Assembly (NCBI RefSeq): GCF_001949145.1
Contig: NW_019091375.1
Location: 3,131,265 to 3,177,965 of the forward strand
Direction of reading: 5' to 3'
DNA: 46,701 bases
Source: Acanthaster planci
Lineage: Eukaryota > Echinodermata > Asteroidea > Valvatida > Acanthasteridae
Position numbers and translations under genes: made by a program. Below, piece after piece: positions 33,901 to 42,900 of the stretch. The notes beneath the pieces are model-generated. The model ran no database searches. It was not told the DNA's origin and saw only the letters and a program-made list of their open reading frames with translations. Each line of letters starts with the position of its first letter. Position 1 is the stretch's first letter.

Positions 33901-36900
33901 TCCATTGCTGTCCAAGCTGAGTGAACGTCCTGCAGAGAAGTTGGATTACCTGGGGGTATCGTTTGGTATTACATCAGAGCTACTGAGGTAAATATAGCAC
34001 AAAATATCAGGAGATCCTTACCATGCATAATCTGTGAGTGTTGGATATGATAGTGTGTGAAAACGCAGACCCAATTGTAGCCCCCTTGCAGGAAGTCCAA
34101 TTGCTGACTCGGCAGCGGCCATGTGACTGCAAAAGGAATGGCCATGTGACCCCACATAGGAAAACCTAAGTGGAAAAGAGATGACCGTGTGCAGGGCGTT
34201 TGCTGTAAACGCAACAGATTTTTGATCTTATTCCCCAAATCTGTTTGATATATTGCAAACTGTCGATTAGGATGTCACCAGACTGTTTTATTCTTCCGTG
34301 CATTTCAAACCTCCCTTTCAATAACGTTCTTAATCTGGTGATGTACAATTCTATGTGTTCAATTATGGATTTGAAATTATTCATTAGAGTAGAAAGGAGG
34401 AAGGTTGCCATGAAATCTCATTTTATTGCTTCACTTGTACTAACAACATTCCAAAATGAAGAGTTAACCTTGCTTTCAAATTCAATATGGCCAGCCCCAT
34501 GAATAAAGTCCATAGACTAAGCCTTACGAAAGTTTAGCCACACAAAGGCACTGCAATTAAGTGGTTTATTTCAATAGAAAAGAAATATTAAGGACTTCTG
34601 GAATTTTTTATCATTTCCCCGAGGTTTGTATTTTCAAGACTTTATTATGTAAATACTTCATTGTGGCCTTTCAACAGCAGATAAAGTGTGCTTTTAAAGA
34701 AAAATTATCTTTTTTGGACAAATTTCTATTTTTATTTCTGTTATTTGAATGAAGAAACCATTTCTCCTTTTATGGCAGGCCAAAAACCACAGAGAAAAGA
34801 AATCTTCAACTCTGCATTGCTTTTGTGAACTAAACATCCTTCCTACATTTTTGTTCAATTGTCATCCACAGTTCTGCTGAATCACTGAGGAAGTTAATTT
34901 CGCTTGAATTTGAAAACAATTTTGATACTAAAAGTGATAATGACTACAGCATCCAACTTTATTGGTATCAAAAACTGAACTAGTTCTCCAGCTCTTTCGT
35001 GTATACATGTTTTTAGTACATTCAGTGTGTTGGTTACCATATAATGATAAAAGGCTGGTGAACTGCACAGTTTGTGCTTGATTGCTACATTCCGCAGTAC
35101 TGCTGCTGTGTTCCACTGGTCCCATAATAAAGTCTTTATAGGCTGACAGGGTTTGTAAGTTACAGTCATGAAAGTGTACATGGCCACCTCATTAAGATTG
35201 AAATTCTTTCGGCCTGGGTTTTACAGGTTTGTTATTACAATGAGCGAGTTGTGTGACGAAACCAGCTCCGTCGATCTCTGAATCGCAGTTTCAACCGCAG
35301 GATCAGGTTTTTCAGGGGCACAGTGATTTTTCAGTATTTCTGCCCTTCACTAATAAAGTTCACGTATATTTACACATTTTTGTCTACCCAGCCTAAATAA
35401 ATGGAACCAGGTTTTGATATCGACGGGGGGGTACCCGAGTACTTGGGTACCCGGCACAGGCCTACTTACACATCCCAACATTATTTGACAACCTGCTTAG
35501 TGACACTCATCTGAAGCGAACACTTTTAAATTTCCAGATATTAGATGGAATAGTGTCAGAAGATGTTTTGTTCCATTCCTTTTTGTTATTACAGTGAGCA
35601 AGGTGTGTGACAAAAGTAGCTCTGTTGTTAAAGGACCTCAAACAATAACCCCAGTATTTGATCATTTTGAAAAAGGTAACCTATTATGGGATGACTGTCT
35701 CCCAATAATGTTTAACTGAGTTAAGACTTATTTCTTTATGACCATTCTAACGTGCACGTGTAATACTAGCAATAATATAGTTACTTATTTGCCTTTACAG
35801 GTTTTGGAAGAAAGCTGGATTTGTACCTGTTTATCTTAGGCAGACACCCGTAAGTTCTGTTTATTAAACCCTAAAACTATGATCATTAGTAGAAATTGTC
35901 ATTGTTCTTCCGCATGTTGCTTGTACGGAATACTTTTCAATGGAGCACAAGCATGAAAACATTGATACATTGTCTCAAGTAGGAATCGTTACCATTGAAC
36001 AATCAAAGTAATCAGCTATTGGGTTTAAGGCAAGGGTACACAGCTTGATACTGGATAAGATGTAGAAAAAAGAATATAAAAGTTAATTAAGAGTGGGCGG
36101 TAGTTAACTCAGAGAGCTGGTCAGTTGTGGACCTTTGGTCAGTCTGATAAAAAAAACAAAATGCCGAAATAATTGCAGGTGTTAAATGAAACTGACATCT
36201 TACAATGTTTGCTGTAGAGTTTATCCATATTAAACCATTTGTCCATATTTCACCTTTGAAATTACACTAAGAATGAACCAGCCTCGATGCTCTCTGTTAT
36301 TGCTTATAACAATTTATCAGGGACCTGTTCACTATTTCAACCAAGAAACCAAAAACATCCATTTGACACAATTATGGGAAACATGGTGTCAATACAGTAG
36401 AAAAATTGGTTTGTTTCCACAGCACTTAACATGTGCCCACAATTAACCATAATTCGCACAGATACAAAGTACTTTGAGCAGCGTTTGAACTTAAAACAAA
36501 CTAACTTTTCATAGTTTTACTTTGTCTAGTTGAAAGTTTGATTGAAATCCTAGATGGAATAAAATTTTGAAGGACAGCGGATGTCACCAAAGTGACAGAA
36601 ATGCCATCTTCTGCAGACTAGTTGGATCCGCTGTAGAAAAACTTACATCACCATAATTTGCCCATGTACTGCAAACTATAATTTATGGGGTATCAGCAGA
36701 GCCATACTTCAGAAAAATCCACTAGGTGGTTTCTTTTAAAGAAGGAACAAGTTTTTTGTTCATAAGTTTGGTGTGGAGATTCAGTCAGAGAAAAATATAC
36801 ACTGAGACATACATTTTCAGTCATTCAAATGAACATAATTGGCCTTCATTTGAGTAATTGATGTATGTACATGTACTATAAACAATACTTCTCTTCCTAC

Positions 36901-39900
36901 TTGTATTTCTGGGGGAAAAAGCTACGAAAAAGGGTTCTAAGGTCGGCTCTGGAAATCTCAAAATAGAAGGTGTGCCATATTTTTCTGGCTCTGAATTTTT
37001 GAATTTTTTTGCCTCCATAGTTAGTAAAAGTCAATCAAAGTTGTTATTTTTTATCATTATCAGATCAGGAGGGCGCTGTGATCATTCATCAGTTCTTTAG
37101 ACAATTTAAAACCATTTTCTCTTTCGTATATTACTCCGTAAAGTAAAACGTTTAGCTCTGCGGAATTTTTTTTTCAAATTTTCACTGCAAAAAATGTTTC
37201 ATTCACACATAGCTGCAAAGAGAAAAAGCCGATGTGATGATCAGTCATTGACGGTAATAAATGTCTGGGCATAATTTCCTTTGAAGAGATCATAACGAGA
37301 AGGTTAGATGTGTAAATTTAGGGTACATAATTTGTATGAATTCTGCTTTGGCATATGAATGATGCTAATGATTGTGGCATCTCAACTTAATAGATATATC
37401 TTTCATTTACGAAGCACTGTGACACTGTCCTCTGTTAAATCTTTGGAAGCAGAAATTTCAAACCAAAGCCTAACATTTTGCACTTGTCACAAGTTATTTG
37501 TACATCTGTGGGCAGCATTCATGGATACACAGTTGGCATGTGAGCTTTGACACCAATGATTGTCTGTAGAGCATATACGTTGTCATCAAACGTGCGTTTA
37601 GCAGATGCTTCCGAGTCTTGTGCTTGATAAGTGACCCCGCATTCTTCCATCGATTACAGAATGAGCTAACTGGCGAACATTCCTGCATTATGCTGAAGAT
37701 CATAAATGAAGATATGTCTCCTCAACCAGATACTGAATCATGGCTAATGGCTTTTTCCAAAGGTTGGTGGAAGAAATAGTTTGCTGAAATTGACATTTAG
37801 AACATGCATACAGATATGTAGGACACATAATATGAGTTTAATATAATACTATTAACACATAATACTAGTTTAGTATAATACTATTAACACATAATACTAG
37901 TTTAATATAATACTATTAACACATAATACTAGTTTAATATAATACTATTAATACACATAACACATAATACTAGTTTGTCTTTAATGCCTATCTGTTTGTT
38001 TTATTAAATAGTAGACAACTTCAGTGTGATCAAGCACATGTCCACTCTCGCCAATATTCCACTCCACCCATCCCGTCTACATGTACTTCCCCTAATGCTT
38101 GTCATCTACATCTTTTATATCCTGACCTATCTACCATCCCCTTCCAATTACTTCTATAACGACTGCTTTCCTCCCTTGCCATCTTCATCATATCTTTTCT
38201 GTCTTCTGGTATCATCTACATGTACTTTTATTTGTTTGCTTTCCCTCAAAATATTTGTAGAGTGTTAATTACAAGTTACGTCTTCATAAATAATATTTGT
38301 TTGCTTGTGTTACGAATCATTTGCATATTATTAGTGTGTAAATTGATATGTTTCCTTGCCTCGACTATTAAAAATATGTCTGGTTTTGAATGTGTTGCTA
38401 ATGAAATATTGTTCATTATACAATACCTGAATAAATGCCATCATCTGATTTTTTTGATTGGCCATCACACCTCAAGTGGTGATTATTGTGACTATATTAG
38501 TTACCTCACGAGTGGAACGCAGAATAATGTGTACTACATGTATACTACTCCGAGTCGTGTATGACTGGACACAGACGCATTACTTTCTTTTGTGTTATAC
38601 TAGTGTGAGCATAATAATGAATTTATCTTCAATCAAACTTGACGCATGGGAAGGCTTATGTACACAAACGCGCCACCTTTGAATTTACAGTTAATTTTGC
38701 AGCTGTGCATTTTGCTTTTAGCGAAAAAATAACGCAGTGTGCAGAGTTAGATAAGAACCATGCAAGACAATTATATTTCATCGTAGTCATCAAAACTCAC
38801 TTTGTATTATTGCTCTACATAAAACGGTCTGATTTACCCTTTAAAAAATGGAATATCCCCACATTGACATGAATGCAAATGAGCCCCTGCCTCAGCCCAA
38901 TGAATATGCTCAAATCCCACTGGAGCGTGTCTTTGTTTTATGTGGTACGGTCTGAAACAGTTGCATGTAGTCCACGATCCACTCTCCATACATTGTATAT
39001 ACATTCATGATGCCAATGTTGCCTAGTAAGAAAGTGAAGCAGTTCACGGCCAAAATGACATCAGTTCTTGAGGACAAATCAACCTCAAGTGCTTTTCATG
39101 GTGGAGATTCCAGCCCTCTAGATGTTGCTGTGTCGACTTCGACCTAACCGTACGTGTTTGTGCTTCCTGCTGCCATAGCATTGGCTTCCCTTTCAACAAC
39201 AGCCACTGGCAACCCACCCAACAGCTACTCCCGTTAGTCCTGCAGCCCAATGGCCTCTACCAAGTCCGGTACCCTTGGACATGAACGAGCAAGCCCAATC
39301 CGACACTGTTGAGTTGGATTCAGCAGAGTCAACAATGACTCCTGCATCCCGCAAAGTTAAGAGGGCTTTCACATCCCACACAACAAGTCAGTTGGTACTC
39401 CAGTTACTGACAAAGTCTTGTCATGGTGGGAAGTGCTTCAGTCAAATAAACTGGGTCACAAGAAAATGAAGGATGAATTGGCCGACGATCTCATACCAGC
39501 TGAGCAAGAGAAGTTCTTCAAGGCACCTGAAATTCCCCTGCCAGGTGACATCAACCTTGAAAGAAGCTCGTTCTTCCTTGGTTGCACAAGATGACCGACT
39601 GAAAGATGCCCGTGGTCATCTCCTGAAATCGGCACTGCCTTTAGTTCATCTTTTTGATGCCCTTGTTGATTCATCCTGCCCCGATAAGGCTGGCAGGGCT
39701 ATGGTAAAAGATCATGTCACCTCAGCTTTGATTCTCTTGGGTTCTAGAAGTCAGAGCCTCACTTTCGCTCATCAGTGTGCCTTTGATGATTTTGTTGACG
39801 GACAATTTGAGTCACTGAAGAAGAAAGTACCTTCCATGGAGTTTTCTATGGATTAAATCTTGTGAAAGACATAGACAAGGCTGAGAGAGCCAGTAAGTTG

Positions 39901-42900
39901 GCAACTAAGGTCACAAAAGGGGCTTCTTTGTCAAGTCTTTCTTCCACGGGGGAAAGGTTTTCCCCATACTACTCAGCAGTTAACAGATGATTCCCAGGGT
40001 AATGCTCTTTTTGCAGTGGGCACTCAGGTGGTGATCCATCCAGCTTTAGGAATTTCAACCAGCCTGCGTTGTCTGCTCCAAGCAAGCCTAAGACCACCTC
40101 ACCAGTGAAAAAAGTCGTAGATAGTAGTCATAGAAAGTAGATTGTTTGGCTCAGAAAGGTTGTCTCATGTTTTTTGTTCATCACTGGTAAACTTTCACTC
40201 AAGACAGTTGGGTTCTTCAGACTGTTCAAGGCCACAGAATAGATTTTTCTTCAGTTACTGGAAAGAGTACCGGTCACTCATTTAGTTTCTTCAACACAAG
40301 AGGAGATTGTTCACACGCAAGCTTAGAAGTTGTTACAGAAAGATGCTGTTACACTGGAAGCACCAGTGGATGGCCAGTGCATTTCTTCCCTATGTATAAT
40401 CCCCAAGAAATCAGGAGAACTCTGACCTATAATAAACCTACCTCCTCTGAATGCGTTCATAGCTTACCAGCACTTCAGGGTGGAGGGAATAAAATTGGTA
40501 AAGGATCTGTTACATCAAGGGGGTTTTCTGGGGTCAATAGGACCAAAGGATGCATACTTCATGATACCAATTCACAAGGATCACTGCAGGTGTCTACGTT
40601 GCATTTGGGAAAAAAATCAGATGTTCCAGTTTGCTTGCCTTGCAGTTGGCTTTTCTAGTACTCCCCGAGGATTCACAAAAATCCTGAAGCCAGTTGCTGC
40701 ACACCTTCATTGGATGGGAATTCAGTTCAGTTCAAGCATCTTTAGCTAATGTCCTGGCTTCGGCTCTGCTTTGAAGCATATAAAGTGAGTCTTGATGTCT
40801 GAGGCAAAAATTTCCAATTATGTAAAGGTACATGTACTCACCTGCCATACAATTGGAATTATTCATGTATGAGACCTAAGGAGGAGAGACTCATTGTCTC
40901 TCCCAATGGTCTCAGAGATTTCTCTCTTGTACCCACCCATTTGGCTTGCCTCAGCTAGTTCCAGTTTACTTCTCACCATATCACTACAAAGAGACGCGCT
41001 TCAGTGAGCTTTGGCGTATTTATTGGGCTGAAGGTGGGGCTCATATTCCATTTTTCTTAAAGGGTGGATCAGATTGTATTATATAGGGCAATAATACAAA
41101 GTGAGTCTCAAATTAAAAATATTCATTTGTTCAGATGAATTTCTTTGTGATGGATTGAATGGAATAGCACATTCAGTGTGTCACCTCATAAAATTATTCT
41201 TGCCATTAAACTTATTAATATTCATTAAATGTATATTACCTCAATTTAGCTTGAAGGTTCTGATAGTGGCCCATTGACAACATGCAGAATTATGACAGTA
41301 ACATGTTGTTGTTTTATCAGATTTCCGAAGACGATTTGTGTCGTTGTGCTCCTATCAATTCCGCAACTTTCCACCCTCCATGGCCTTGAGTATATTGCAC
41401 CACAAAGATTACAAGCTAGAGACGCAACGTAAGCATTGATAATATCCATCTCTGGAGTCTCTTGCACTGAATCCTGTGATGTATTATTGGACTGGGATTT
41501 CAGTGGCACCATTTATAGCAGTTACAGTCAGAGGAATATTTTGTAGATTACCTGTGTGCCAAATTTGATTTTATTCTCCCTATTTCTGTAAAGTTCTGTA
41601 GTTCTTCACCATTCTTTCCTTATTTAGCTCAACTCAGAAAACAATGTTTTGTTGTCCAATAAGCTCAGGCTTCAATTTTCTTGCATTTAAAAAATCAAAA
41701 TTTTCTTTGATTCTCATCATAGCCGAACTGAAGTTACCCATTTTGTCAGAGTGAAAAACTGTCAATGTTTCGGACATAAACTCAACGGATATCTAACAAG
41801 TGATTTTTCTGGCAGAGCAGCCAAACAGTTTTGAGAGAAATTATTGCAGAAGATATAAATGAAGCCAAGAAGTATAGACCAGAAAAATCTTGGTGAATTT
41901 GAGTGACTGTATGATGAAGGAAAAAGAAAAAAACACTGACTCTTTGGTATTCAAATGCTTTTATGACAAAAGCACTTCAAGCAGATGAGCTGGAATCTTA
42001 CTGCAGTAAGTACGATCTGCAACGTCTGGAGCTGTACTCACGTAACATGGCAGATTATCACCTGATTATGGATTTAGTGCCTACTGTTGCTAAGCTGCAC
42101 TGTCTGGGTAGGATACGGGCTCATCTTTCTGCAGTACAGTCAGTAAGTAGTCAATTCCTTTCTGTTAGAGTCGCTAATAATAATAATAATAAAATTCATA
42201 TTGCGCTTTCTCCAGGACACGCTTGTTTGTAAGCGCATTGCATAAAGTAGTAACTATAATTTATTAAAAAGGCCAGCACACAATAAGCCAAAAATTGAGA
42301 AAAAAAAAATAAGCATGCAATATGATTAAAACAGTGGTTTCAGCCTGAGTGGCAGAACGATTGGGACTCTGAATTTCAGCACAACCTCAGGATATTGATT
42401 GTGATGTCATTGAGCAACACATATTTTGACACAATAACCTCAGCTTCAACTCTGTGTTCAGCTTCAGTTTCATGGATTGAGTCACAAGGGACAAGATTCT
42501 CCTCTTCAATTCAGTTTTATTTTCTGCCACAGAAAGATAATAATTATGCAAAAGTGGTAGTTGTGAGCATTTGTAAATGATTGTGGAACCTTGTGACAAA
42601 ACCAGGAAAAAAGATGTGATTTCAAACGTACTGTACATTGCTTCACTGCGTAGCAGAGTGAATGCCCATGATGCTGAATAGTAGCGTTGTGGTCGAGACC
42701 AGACACGAGACCAGACACAAGACCAGACACAAGACCATGTACAAGACCAGTCTCAGTTAACTGGGTGAAAAATGACAAAGGAATGTTTTTGTTTCAGTTT
42801 ATTTGAATGGCTTGTGACTTGAATTCAGACTGGAGGTCCTGTGCTGGTCTTGTGAAGGTCATAAGTGGTCTTGACTACAACACTACTGAATAGTAACATA

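Noticed and set aside
37823-37976. Possible CRISPR-like array (32-bp repeat)
   Set aside because: Units are directly adjacent with no spacers, and the DNA is eukaryotic; it is a minisatellite.
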